The translations under genes were made by a program, and so were the position numbers. Of a DNA stretch of 64,000 bases, positions 33,659-41,664 are shown piece by piece. Numbering within the stretch: position 1 is the stretch's first letter; every line of letters begins with the position of its first letter. Below the pieces are notes generated by a model. That model had not been told where the DNA came from. It saw nothing but the letters and a program-made list of their open reading frames with translations, and did not search any database. Location: positions 124,001 to 188,000 of the forward strand of contig NZ_FZOF01000007.1 of the NCBI RefSeq assembly GCF_900188405.1, in the 5' to 3' direction. This DNA comes from Actinacidiphila glaucinigra (GTDB taxonomy: Bacteria; Actinomycetota; Actinomycetes; Streptomycetales; Streptomycetaceae).

Positions 33659-34818
33659 GGCAGCCAGATCTCCAGGGCGAAGTCGGTGGGTGTGAGGGTA
33701 CGGCGCATGCTGCCCCCGGCCAGGGCCGCCCTCTCGTTCATCCCGACCAGCCCCTGGCCGGTGCCTTCGGGACGCTCGGGGCGGTCCTGCCGCACCGGGT
33801 TGCCCGCCGTGATGGTCAGCCCGTCCCGTGCCCCGCCGGTCAGCGACAGCCGCAGCGGGCCCTCCGGCGCGTGCTTGCGGTGGTTGGTGAGGGCCTCCTG
33901 CAGGATGCGGTACGCGGCCCGGCTCGTGGCGGGGTCCATGGTCGCCAGGTCCTCCGTGTCCCGGTGCACCTCCACGGTCGCGCCGGCCGCGCGGGACTCC
34001 TCGACCAGCCGGTCCAGGTCGGCGACGGCGGGCTGCGGCGGCTCGGCGTGCGGGTTGACCGTGGGGGTGCGCAGGACGCGCAGCACGTCCTGGAGGTCCT
34101 CCAGGGCCTGGCCGGCGCTCTGCCGGATCACCCCGGCGGCCTCGGCGATCTGGGCGGGCGACGCGGTGGGATGGAACTCCAGGGCCCCCGCGTGCACGCT
34201 GAGCAGCGTCAGCCGGTGGGCCAGCACGTCGTGCATCTCCCGGGCGATCTCCTCCCGGGCGTGCTGGCGGGCCTGCTCGGCCTTCAGATCCGCCTCCCGC
34301 TCCGCCCGCGCCGCCCGCTCCCGCACCCCGGCCAGGTACAGGCCCCAGCCGACGGCGCCGCCCACGGACGCCACGGCGGACACGGTCTCCGCGGAGGTGA
34401 GGGGTCCCGAGTACGGGGCGAGCACGAGCTGCGCCGGTACCGGCAGCAGCGCCACGCAACTGACCCTGAGCGTGGTCCGCAGGGGGCAGGCGGCGGCAAC
34501 GGTGAACAGCGCCACCAGCAGCGGTACGACCACGGGCCAGACGACCGCCGACGCCACGAGGGCCAGCGCCAGGGCCACCGGCTGCCGTCTGCGCCAGAAC
34601 AGGGACACGCAGGCCAGCAGGGGGACCACCGCTCCACGGACCGCCCACAGGGTCGGCATCAGCGGACTGAGGAACGCGCCGCTGGACAGTCGCGGGTACA
34701 CGTGCGCGCCCCATAGTTCGGCCCGCATGACGACGACCGTCAGTGCGGCGGCACCGACCACCACGCCCGCGTCCGCGAGCACCGGGTGCCCGTGCAGGGC
34801 CCGTCTCACATCGATCAC
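33646..34818 (-). CDS. sensor histidine kinase, NarL-type (HisKA_3)
   Basis: The 390-residue protein has about five N-terminal membrane segments (about 15-175) in place of a large outer loop, a short coiled coil rich in Arg/Glu/Ala, the HisKA_3 site EIAREMHDVLAHRLTLL, and an HATPase_c domain (ILQEALTNHRKHAP, GQGLVGMNERA). The multi-helix input suggests membrane-stress sensing. GTG at 34818 is the likely start, giving VIDVRRALHGHP; a second GTG three codons later is possible and no strong ribosome site helps. It is coupled to the regulator gene downstream. Confidence 0.88.
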   Translation of the reverse strand: MIDVRRALHGHPVLADAGVVVGAAALTVVVMRAELWGAHVYPRLSSGAFLSPLMPTLWAVRGAVVPLLACVSLFWRRRQPVALALALVASAVVWPVVVPLLVALFTVAAACPLRTTLRVSCVALLPVPAQLVLAPYSGPLTSAETVSAVASVGGAVGWGLYLAGVRERAARAEREADLKAEQARQHAREEIAREMHDVLAHRLTLLSVHAGALEFHPTASPAQIAEAAGVIRQSAGQALEDLQDVLRVLRTPTVNPHAEPPQPAVADLDRLVEESRAAGATVEVHRDTEDLATMDPATSRAAYRILQEALTNHRKHAPEGPLRLSLTGGARDGLTITAGNPVRQDRPERPEGTGQGLVGMNERAALAGGSMRRTLTPTDFALEIWLPWSR

Positions 34819-35435
34819 GCAGGCAACCGTAAGCGCCCTTCCCGGCTCGCAACAAAAATTCGGGCCGAATCGGCAGACTTCTATACCAAAGTATAGGGGC
34901 GCCCGGGAGCGCATCGTTCTTTCGGAACGGGAAATCCCGCCGCCCGCCGCCGAGTTCCCGGGTGCCCGTCCGTCTTTCGTGGTCATGAGCCTCGAGAAAT
35001 TCACCGGCCATTTCATCCGTTCCCGAATTCCGGCGGCCCGGTCACCGGCGGCCTTGGCCCAACGCTCGAGCGCGTTCGGGAGCGTCGGGAGCCACGGCCC
35101 CGCCCCGGACCTTCGTGTGCGGAAATGTCGTGCTCGCCCTCCACGGCACGCCCACGCCGGAACACCTGGAAAAAGGCGCGGAAAAGAAGGTCCACGCCAC
35201 GTTCTTCGTCCGGGGAAAGGCCACGCGGCCACATATTCGCGGACGCCGCGGCGCATGGCGCGCGAAGGCTGTGAAACAGGCCACCACACCAGGTCGCCGA
35301 CGGCGAACTCCCGCCGGTCGTGCGCGGGCCGGGCCGGCACGGTTCACCGGCCGTGGGCCCCCGGCGCCCGCATCTGCTCCGCGATCCGGTTCGATGCTGG
35401 TGGAACGCAGCAGCGGAGCGGGCTCTGGGGGCGGA
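34819..35435. other. long intergenic region with A+T-rich promoter part
   Basis: These 617 bases lie between the divergent kinase and DUF5958 genes. The part near 34850-34930 is locally A+T rich (for example cttctataccaaagtatagg) and includes a perfect palindrome at 34881-34896. The frame of the DUF5958 gene is open back to about 35115, but that stretch is Arg/Pro/Ala-rich and has no family character. No RNA gene was recognised. Confidence 0.45.
34881..34896. promoter_or_regulatory. perfect inverted repeat, candidate operator
   Basis: CTATAC-CAAA-GTATAG is a perfect 6-4-6 palindrome made of A+T-rich sequence in a very G+C-rich genome, 63 bases upstream of the sensor kinase start. It may be an operator or part of a promoter for the two-component operon. 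Confidence 0.4.
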
Positions 35436-35852
35436 GTGAACGAGCGCGAGGTCATCCTCAACGAACTGGCCCAGGGGTTGCGCCCCTTGCCCCTTGGCGT
35501 GGCATGGTTCGCGGGCTTGAGCGCGGACGAGCAGTTCGAGGTCCTCCGGGACCTGGCCGGGTACTGCCTCCAGGCACGCGCCACCCGAGAGGACGGTGAG
35601 GAGAGCGTCGACCGGGCCGGCATCCGGCCGACCCACACACCGGCCGTGCTTCTGACCCGGGGCCGACTCCCCGAGCAGCTGACGAAAATCGTCAACCTGC
35701 CCCAGGACGAGCGGGTCAAGGCCTTCCGTCTGCTGATCGCGCTGCTCGCGGTTGCCGACGAGCGCAGGCGGGCGCGTTACTGCACCGAAGGATGCAGCCA
35801 CGCCTGGCACGCTCTGGGTGCCGCGGCGAACCCGGACCCCGGCGGGGCGTGA
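35436..35852 (+). CDS. DUF5958 family protein
   Basis: The 138-residue protein has the DUF5958 pattern common in Streptomyces: NEREVILNELAQGLRPL, VAWFAGLSADEQFEVLRDL, IRPTHTPAVLLTRGRL, and a cysteine/histidine end (RYCTEGCSHAWHAL) that might bind metal. It is soluble and its function is unknown. The GTG at 35436 gives the family-like start; an ATG at 35394 is the alternative. It is convergent with a broken SDR gene across a hairpin. Confidence 0.75.
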   Translation: MNEREVILNELAQGLRPLPLGVAWFAGLSADEQFEVLRDLAGYCLQARATREDGEESVDRAGIRPTHTPAVLLTRGRLPEQLTKIVNLPQDERVKAFRLLIALLAVADERRRARYCTEGCSHAWHALGAAANPDPGGA

Positions 35853-35857
35853 TCAAC

Positions 35858-35880
35858 GCCGCCCCGGGGTGCCGGGCGGC
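35858..35880. terminator. terminator-like hairpin
   Basis: GCCGCCC (35858-35864) pairs perfectly with GGGCGGC (35874-35880) across a nine-base loop, just after the DUF5958 stop and before the stop of the convergent SDR gene. Confidence 0.55.
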
Positions 35881-35891
35881 GGATCACCGGG

Positions 35892-36724
35892 TCACGGGTT
35901 CGCGGGGAAGTCGGTGGACGCCGTCACCTCGGTCCACGCGGCGAGGTCGCCGGCCAGGCGCCGCTGCCCCTGCTCGACCAGGCGCAGGGCGTCGGTACCG
36001 AGAACGAGGTGCACGGGCGGGTCGTCGGACTCCAGGACCCGGAGCAGGGCCCGGGCGGCGCGGGCCGGGTCGCCGGTCTGCTTGCCGCTCTTGGCCCGGC
36101 GGGCGGCGCGGATCGGTTCGAAGAGGGCGTCGTAGTCGGGGACGGCGCGCGGACCATCGAGCGGCCGGCCCAGTCGGTACGGAACGAGCCGAGCGCCAGG
36201 GAGGTGACGCGGATGCCGAAGCCCGCGACCTCCTGGGCCAGGGACGCGGTGACGCCCTCCATGGCGAACTTGCTCGCCCCGTAGAAGGCGACGCCCGGCA
36301 GTGCGGTCAGGCCCGCCATGGACGACACCGAGAAGATGTGGCCGCCGCGGCGCCGGCGCATGTGGGGCAGCACGGCCTTGATGACCGCGACGCTGCCGAA
36401 GACGTTGACGTCGAACTGGCGCCGCAGATCGCCCATGGAGGACTCCTCGACGGTCCCCTCCAGGCCGTAGCCGGCATTGCTGATCAGCACCTCGATGGGG
36501 CCGACGTTCCGCTCGGCCTCGTCGACCACCGCGACGACGGCGTCCTCGTCGGTGACGTCCAGGACCCTGCCGGTGGCGCGGCCGGGGGCGAGGGCCTCGA
36601 ATTCGGCGACCTGGTCCGGCCTGCGGACGGTGCCGATCACCCGGTGCCCGGCGGCCAGCGCCTCCTGGGCGAAGGCACGGCCCAGGCCGCTGCCGACGGC
36701 GGTGATGAAGAACGTCCGGTGCAC
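35892..36724 (-). pseudogene. short-chain dehydrogenase/reductase with a frame change
   Basis: From GTG 36724 the frame reads a typical SDR: nucleotide-binding FFITAVGSGLGRAFA (the usual TG-x3-GxG is TAVGSGLG here), VLISNAGYG, FSVSSMAG, and catalytic YGASK, up to SFRTDWAGRSM near 36155. From there the sensible C-terminus (DGPRAVPDYDALFEPI onward to a stop at 35892) lies in another frame. The full span is 833 bases, one less than a multiple of three, so one base (or four) is missing near 36150-36160. Either the gene is broken or the base is a sequencing error. The intact enzyme would have about 277 residues. Confidence 0.75.
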
Positions 36725-36906
36725 AGCGCAACTCCTCGGCGACGACGGATGTGCGGGACCCGTCCGGCCGGGTGCCGGCCCGTGCCGGATGACCCGGCGC
36801 CGGAGTGCCCCGCGCCGGAGTCCGCGTGCCGATCATGGGCCGGGAGGCGGCACCGGTGCCACGACCGGCTCCCTCCCTGCTGGGAGGCGGAGCCTCCCAG
36901 CCCGGG

Positions 36907-37575
36907 TCACCGCTTGCGGCGGGTGCGGGCCGCGACGACGACGGCGGCGAGGCCGGTGACCGCGATGAAACCCATCGCGACGAGGAAGACCGGTGACGTC
37001 GGCGTCGTGGCGCGGCTGCCGGCGATGACGTAGGCCCCCGTGTTCGGCACACTGCCCAGCGCCGTGGCCAGCAGGAAGGGCGCGAGGCGCATCCGCGAGA
37101 GCGCCGCGCTGTAGTTGGCCGCCGCGAAGGGCACGCCGGGGAAGAGCCGCATCGCCAGCATCGTGCGGAAGCCGTGCTCGCTGAGCTGGCGGTCCGCGGC
37201 GAGCAGCACCCGTCCGCGCAGCAGCGGACGCAGCGCGTCCCGCCCGAGGATGCGGCCCAGCACGAAGGCGAGACCGGCGCCGAGCACCGTGCCGGCGAGG
37301 GCCGCGGGCAGTCCGGCCTGGGCGCCGAAGAGCGCCCCGGCGCCGACGTTGAGCAGCGGGCGCGGCACGAAGGCGAGGGCGCACAGCCCGTAGCCCGCGG
37401 CGAAGAGCACCACGGCGGCGGCGCCCGTGAGTTGGGCGGGCCAGCCGTGCGCGAGCAGCCGCTGCGGCTCCCAGACCAGCACCGAGGCGGCGGCCCCGGA
37501 CAGGAGGACGACCAGCAGCGCCAGCCGGGCCCACGACGCCGGGCGCGGGCGGGAGAGGGCGGTGACCTCGGACAT
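36907..37575 (-). CDS. TVP38/TMEM64 (VTT-domain) membrane protein
   Basis: The 222-residue protein has about five to six membrane segments and the VTT/DedA-like core: FVPRPLLNVGAGALFGAQAG, a GRILGRD turn, and MLAMRLFPGVPFAAANYSAAL, GSVPNTGAYV. Members help move lipids between membrane leaflets in other organisms; the role here is not known. It is on the minus strand with ATG 37575, divergent from the AlkD-like gene. A DedA protein of the related superfamily lies at 45709. Confidence 0.85.
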   Translation of the reverse strand: MSEVTALSRPRPASWARLALLVVLLSGAAASVLVWEPQRLLAHGWPAQLTGAAAVVLFAAGYGLCALAFVPRPLLNVGAGALFGAQAGLPAALAGTVLGAGLAFVLGRILGRDALRPLLRGRVLLAADRQLSEHGFRTMLAMRLFPGVPFAAANYSAALSRMRLAPFLLATALGSVPNTGAYVIAGSRATTPTSPVFLVAMGFIAVTGLAAVVVAARTRRKR

Positions 37576-37631
37576 CCCGCGAGCCTAGCGGAGGAGGATG
37601 ACGCTCCGGTGCCGCCGCGTACCGTGGGGCC

Positions 37632-38339
37632 ATGCCCCCTCCCGCCCCGGTCGTTCCGGACAGCGCCCTCGCGGACCTCGTGCTGCCGCGCCTGACCTCG
37701 GCGTACGGGGCCGCCGCCGACCCCGTGCGGGCCGCCTCGGCGGCGGCGTACATGCGGGATGCGTTCCCGTTCCTCGGCATCGCCACGCCCGCCCGTCGTA
37801 CCCTGTCCCGCGCCGTGCTCACCGGCACACCGCGCCCGGACGAGGCCGACTGCACGGCCGTCGGCCTGCGTTGCTGGGCGCTCCCCGAACGGGAGTACCG
37901 CTACTTCGCCGTGGACTACCTCCGCCGCCACGTGGGGCGCTGCTCCTCGGACTTCCTCGCCACGGCCCGGCACCTGATCACGACCGAGCCGTGGTGGGAC
38001 ACCGTCGACCTGCTCGCCGCGCACGTCGTCGGACGGCTCGTCGCCGCCGACCCCGCCCTGGTGGGCGCGATGGACGAGTGGATCGAGGACGAGGACCTCT
38101 GGCTCGCCCGCACCGCGCTGCTGCACCAGCTGACGTACAAGGCGGACACCGATCCCGGGCGGCTGTTCCGCTACTGCCTGCGGCAGGCGGACCACCGGGA
38201 CTTCTTCATCCGCAAGGCGATCGGCTGGGCGCTGCGCGAGTACGCCCGCACCGATCCGGGCGCCGTCCGGGAGTTCCTCGCGGAGGCGGGGGAGCGGCTG
38301 TCGCCGCTGTCGGTACGAGAGGCGGGCAAGCACCTGTGA
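37632..38339 (+). CDS. DNA alkylation repair protein, AlkD-like
   Basis: The 235-residue all-helical protein fits AlkD-type HEAT-repeat DNA glycosylases: MRDAFPFLGIATPARR, EREYRYFAVDYLRRH, WWDTVDLLAAHVVG, LWLARTALLHQLTYK, DFFIRKAIGWALREYARTDP. AlkD removes bulky or cationic alkylated bases such as N7-alkylguanine. It is cytoplasmic. The stop overlaps the GTG start of a methyltransferase gene (GTGA), so the two are coupled. In Streptomyces such proteins can protect against self-made DNA-alkylating compounds; no biosynthetic cluster is visible here. Confidence 0.9.
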   Translation: MPPPAPVVPDSALADLVLPRLTSAYGAAADPVRAASAAAYMRDAFPFLGIATPARRTLSRAVLTGTPRPDEADCTAVGLRCWALPEREYRYFAVDYLRRHVGRCSSDFLATARHLITTEPWWDTVDLLAAHVVGRLVAADPALVGAMDEWIEDEDLWLARTALLHQLTYKADTDPGRLFRYCLRQADHRDFFIRKAIGWALREYARTDPGAVREFLAEAGERLSPLSVREAGKHL

Positions 38340-38980
38340 ACGGGACCGACGGGCGGAGCCGTGCGCGCCGCAGCTACGACACCGTGGCCGAGGAGTACCG
38401 GGAGCGCATCGGCGACGAGCTGGCCCACAAGCCCCTGGACCGGGCCCTGCTGGCCGCCCTGGCCGAACAGGCCGCGGACGGGCCCGTGGCGGACCTGGGC
38501 TGCGGCCCCGGCCACGTCACGGCGTGGCTCGCGGCGCGGGGGGTGCGGGCCGTGGGGATCGACCTGTCGCCGGGGATGGTCGCGCTCGCCCGCCGCGAGC
38601 ACCCCGCGGCGGACTTCCGCGAGGGCGACCTGCTCCGTCTCCCGGCGGCGGACGGCGAGTTCGCGGCGGTCGTCGCCCTGTACTCGGTGATCCACCTGAC
38701 GCCGGATGAACTGGGCGCCGCCTTCGGCGAGATGCGGCGTGTGCTGCGGCCCTCCGGCCGGGCGCTCGTGGCCTTCCACACCGGTCAGGAGACCCGGCGG
38801 GTGACGCGGTGGTGGGGGCGCGAGGTCGACGTCGACTTCCACTTCCACGAGGCCGCGACGGTCTCCGCGGCGCTGGCCGGGGCCGGGTTCGTGACCGAGG
38901 CGAGGATGGAGCGGGCCCCGTACCCGCAGGAGGCGGAGACCCGGCGCGTCTATGTCCTCGCCCGCGTCAGCGGGGCATGA
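38336..38980 (+). CDS. class I SAM-dependent methyltransferase
   Basis: The 214-residue protein has the class I fold: motif I VADLGCGPGHVTAWL, motif II VRAVGIDLSPGMVALARRE, motif IV AVVALYSVIHL and MRRVLRPSGRALVAFH. This is a methyltransf_11/25-type enzyme acting on a small molecule, unspecified. GTG 38336 overlaps the AlkD stop, so both come from one transcript. Its last 31 bases overlap a convergent ORF fragment. It is soluble. Confidence 0.9.
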   Translation: MNGTDGRSRARRSYDTVAEEYRERIGDELAHKPLDRALLAALAEQAADGPVADLGCGPGHVTAWLAARGVRAVGIDLSPGMVALARREHPAADFREGDLLRLPAADGEFAAVVALYSVIHLTPDELGAAFGEMRRVLRPSGRALVAFHTGQETRRVTRWWGREVDVDFHFHEAATVSAALAGAGFVTEARMERAPYPQEAETRRVYVLARVSGA

Positions 38981-39225
38981 AGCGGGCCGGCTTTCCGCGT
39001 CGTCTCCCGCAGCGGGATGTCCCATGTGTCGTCCCGCGGCCAGGGCACCGGGACGTCCCGCAGCGCGCCGTCCGGCGCCGGGGCCGGCCAGTCGGCGTCC
39101 ACGCCGGCCCGCCCGGCGGGCACCAGCGCCGTCGCCGTGAACCCCTCGCCCAGCGCCCGCATGACGCCGTGCCGGGTGTTCCGGTGCCGGGCGAGCAGGG
39201 CGTCGGCGTACTGGCCGAAGACCAC
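38950..39225 (-). pseudogene. C-terminal remnant of an unrecognised gene
   Basis: A 91-codon frame on the minus strand reads like real protein ([24 protein letters not shown], then a [15 protein letters not shown] segment and a family-like end [13 protein letters not shown]). A stop codon lies only a few codons upstream of the only possible start, and the sequence begins abruptly. This looks like the C-terminal part of a gene that lost its 5' end. It could also be a true short gene. The family was not identified. Confidence 0.4.
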
Positions 39226-39523
39226 CGGGTCGCTTGCGGTGCCGGCTCACGGGGCCGCGGCGCAGCCGCCGGAAAATCGTTCGACCAACGGCCGGAGTGT
39301 GCCCGATCATCGACGGCATGTACCGGTACGCCCTCAGCGCAGATACGTCCGCAGTCGCGGACGCGCTGATGGCTGCCCCGGCACCGGCTTTCTCGGCCAA
39401 CGCGTTCGGCGGCGCCCGAATCTGACCGTTCCCGGACAGTCCGGCGGACCCCGCAGGGGGAGGGTCGGCGCGGTCCAGGGGTCCCGCACGCAAGGCGATG
39501 AATCGACTTACCGAGGAAGCAGC

Positions 39524-40696
39524 ATGCCCAAGCAGGCGTACGTGCGCACCAAGCCGCACCTCAACATCGGGACCATGGGTCACGTCGACCACGGCAAGAC
39601 CACGCTGACCGCCGCCATCACCAAGGTGCTCAGCGCCCGCGGCTCTGCCGCGTTCGTGCCGTTCGACCGGATCGACAAGGCCCCGGAGGAGGCCGCGCGG
39701 GGGATCACGATCACCATCGCGCACGTCGAGTACGAGACGGACACCCGGCACTACGCGCACGTCGACATGCCCGGTCACGCCGACTACGTGAAGAACATGA
39801 TCACCGGTGCGGCCCAGCTCGACGGCGCGATCCTCGTCGTCTCCGCCCTCGACGGCGTCATGCCGCAGACCGCCGAGCACGTGCTGCTCGCCCGCCAGGT
39901 CGGGGTCGAGCACATCGTGGTGGCGCTCAACAAGGCCGACGCCGGCGACCCCGAGCTCACCGACCTGGTCGAGCTGGAGGTGCGCGAGCTGCTGTCCGCC
40001 CAGGGCTACCCGGGCGAGACGCTGCCCGTCGTACGGGTGTCGGGGCTGCGGGCGCTGGAGGGCGACCCGCGCTGGACGGCGGCGATCGAGGCGCTGCTCG
40101 ACGCGGTCGACACCCATGTGCCGATGCCGCACCGCTACACCGACGCCCCGTTCCTGCTGCCCGTGGAGAACGTGCTGACCATCACGGGGCGCGGCACGGT
40201 CGTCACCGGCGCCGTGGAGCGGGGCACGATCCGGGTCGGCGACCGCGTGGAGGTGCTCGGCGCGGACACGGCGAGCGTGGTGACCGGTCTGGAGACCTTC
40301 GGCAAGCCGATGGAGGAGGCCCAGGCCGGTGACAACGTGGCGCTGCTGCTGCGCGGCGTGGCCCGGGACACCGTCCGCCGGGGCCACGTGGTGGCCGCGC
40401 CGGGCAGCGTCACGCCGAGCCGCCGGTTCCGGGCGCGGGTCTACCTGCTGCCGGCCGCCGAGGGCGGGCGGCGCACCGGGATCGCCAGCGGCTACCGGCC
40501 GCAGTTCTACGTCCGCACCGCCGACGTCGTCGGCGACGTGGACCTGGGCGGGGCGGGGGCGGCCCTTCCCGGGGCGACCGTCGAGATGACGGTCGAGCTG
40601 GGCCGGGCGGTGCCGCTGGAGCCGGGGCTCGGCTTCGCGATCCGCGAGGGCGGCCGCACCGTCGGCGCGGGCACGGTGACGGAGCTCGCCGAGTGA
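39524..40696 (+). CDS. tuf3: divergent elongation factor Tu (EF-Tu3)
   Basis: The 390-residue protein is a full EF-Tu: G1 GHVDHGKT (about 19-26), effector RGITI, G3 DMPGH (about 81, where ordinary EF-Tu has DCPGH), G4 NKAD, and domains 2 and 3 with [10 protein letters not shown] and the YRPQFY and [13 protein letters not shown] motifs. It is clearly more diverged than the main EF-Tu: the switch-I stretch after the P-loop is shorter and domain 3 ends early. Streptomyces carry such an extra tuf3, reported as stringently controlled; its role is uncertain. ATG 39524 follows GAGGAAG. No ribosomal or fusA gene is adjacent, so this is not the main tuf locus. Confidence 0.88.
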   Translation: MPKQAYVRTKPHLNIGTMGHVDHGKTTLTAAITKVLSARGSAAFVPFDRIDKAPEEAARGITITIAHVEYETDTRHYAHVDMPGHADYVKNMITGAAQLDGAILVVSALDGVMPQTAEHVLLARQVGVEHIVVALNKADAGDPELTDLVELEVRELLSAQGYPGETLPVVRVSGLRALEGDPRWTAAIEALLDAVDTHVPMPHRYTDAPFLLPVENVLTITGRGTVVTGAVERGTIRVGDRVEVLGADTASVVTGLETFGKPMEEAQAGDNVALLLRGVARDTVRRGHVVAAPGSVTPSRRFRARVYLLPAAEGGRRTGIASGYRPQFYVRTADVVGDVDLGGAGAALPGATVEMTVELGRAVPLEPGLGFAIREGGRTVGAGTVTELAE

Positions 40697-40753
40697 GCGG
40701 GGCCTGCTGAGCCGGGCCCGCTGAGCCGGCCCCGCCGAGCCTGGCCGCCCGAG

Positions 40754-40789
40754 CGCGGGGGTCCGGGGGTTCCGCCCCCGGGCCCCGCG
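40754..40789. terminator. terminator-like hairpin after EF-Tu3
   Basis: The arms CGCGGGG...CCGGGGG (40754-40769) and CCCCCGG...CCCCGCG (40775-40789) pair with a small bulge around a five-base loop, between the EF-Tu3 stop and the spermidine-synthase-like gene. Short repeats of CTGAGCCGG lie just before it. Confidence 0.65.
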
Positions 40790-40809
40790 TGGGCTGGGAG
40801 AATCACCAT

Positions 40810-41664
40810 GTGGAGGACGACGGACGCATACCCGTGACCCAGGACGTGGACTTCGGCGCGGCCAGGCTGCTGCCCGACGTGGACCGGCCCGCGGGCTGGC
40901 TGCTCACGGTCGACGGGGCCCCGCAGTCGTACGTGGACCTCGGCGACCCCACCCACCTGGAGTTCGAGTACGTACGGCGGCTCGCCCACGTGCTGGACGA
41001 GGCCGCGCCCGAGGGCGCGCCGCTGGACGTCGTCCACTTGGGCGGCGGTGCCCTGACGCTGCCCCGCTACACCGCCGCGACCCGGCCCGGTTCCCGGCAG
41101 CGGGTCGTCGAGGCCGACCGGGCGCTCGCGGCGCTGGTGGCCACCCGGCTCCCGCTCGGACGCGGCGGGGACGGCGTGGCGATCACGACGGACGACGCCC
41201 GAGCCTGGCTGGAGGGCGCCCCGGACGCGTCGGCGGACGCCGTCGTGGCGGACGTGTTCGGCGGTTCGCGGGTGCCGGCGCACCTGACCTCGTACGAGTT
41301 CGTCACCGAGGCGGCCCGTGTGCTGCGCCCCGGCGGGGTGTACCTGGCGAACCTCGCGGACTCTGCGCCCTTCGACTTCCTGCGGCCGCAGATCGCGGGC
41401 CTGCGCGAGCTGTTCGGCGAGGTGTGCCTGATCGCCGAGCCCGGTGTGCTGCGGGGCCGCCGCTTCGGCAACGCCGTGCTGGCCGCGAGCCGCGCCCCGC
41501 TGCCCGTGGACCGGATCGCCCGGCGCACCGCGTCGGACGTCTTCCCCGCACGGGTGGTGGACGGCGACGCCCTGGAGGTGTTCGGACGGTGCGCGCGGCC
41601 GGTCTACGACAAGGACGCCGTGCCCTCGCCGATCCCGCCCGACGGCTCCTTCGGCGTCGGCTGA
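40810..41664 (+). CDS. spermidine synthase-like protein
   Basis: The 284-residue protein has the spermidine-synthase fold: PQSYVDLGDPTHLEFEYVRR, LDVVHLGGGALTLPRY (SAM-type loop), RVVEADRAL and ADAVVADVFGGSRVP. It resembles the fused-MFS/spermidine-synthase group of actinobacteria without the membrane part. Aminopropyl transfer is not proven. GTG 40810 has GGGAG upstream and is preferred over GTG 40789, which lies in the hairpin. The last 61 bases overlap the convergent MFS gene. It is soluble. Confidence 0.8.
   Translation: MEDDGRIPVTQDVDFGAARLLPDVDRPAGWLLTVDGAPQSYVDLGDPTHLEFEYVRRLAHVLDEAAPEGAPLDVVHLGGGALTLPRYTAATRPGSRQRVVEADRALAALVATRLPLGRGGDGVAITTDDARAWLEGAPDASADAVVADVFGGSRVPAHLTSYEFVTEAARVLRPGGVYLANLADSAPFDFLRPQIAGLRELFGEVCLIAEPGVLRGRRFGNAVLAASRAPLPVDRIARRTASDVFPARVVDGDALEVFGRCARPVYDKDAVPSPIPPDGSFGVG

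Noticed and set aside
35115..35435. Longer N-terminus for the DUF5958 protein
   Set aside because: The extra part is Arg/Pro/Ala-rich and unlike the family; a start at 35436 gives the usual beginning.
39234..39425. 63-codon plus-strand ORF upstream of EF-Tu3
   Set aside because: No ribosome site, odd composition, and it overlaps the region expected to hold the EF-Tu3 promoter.
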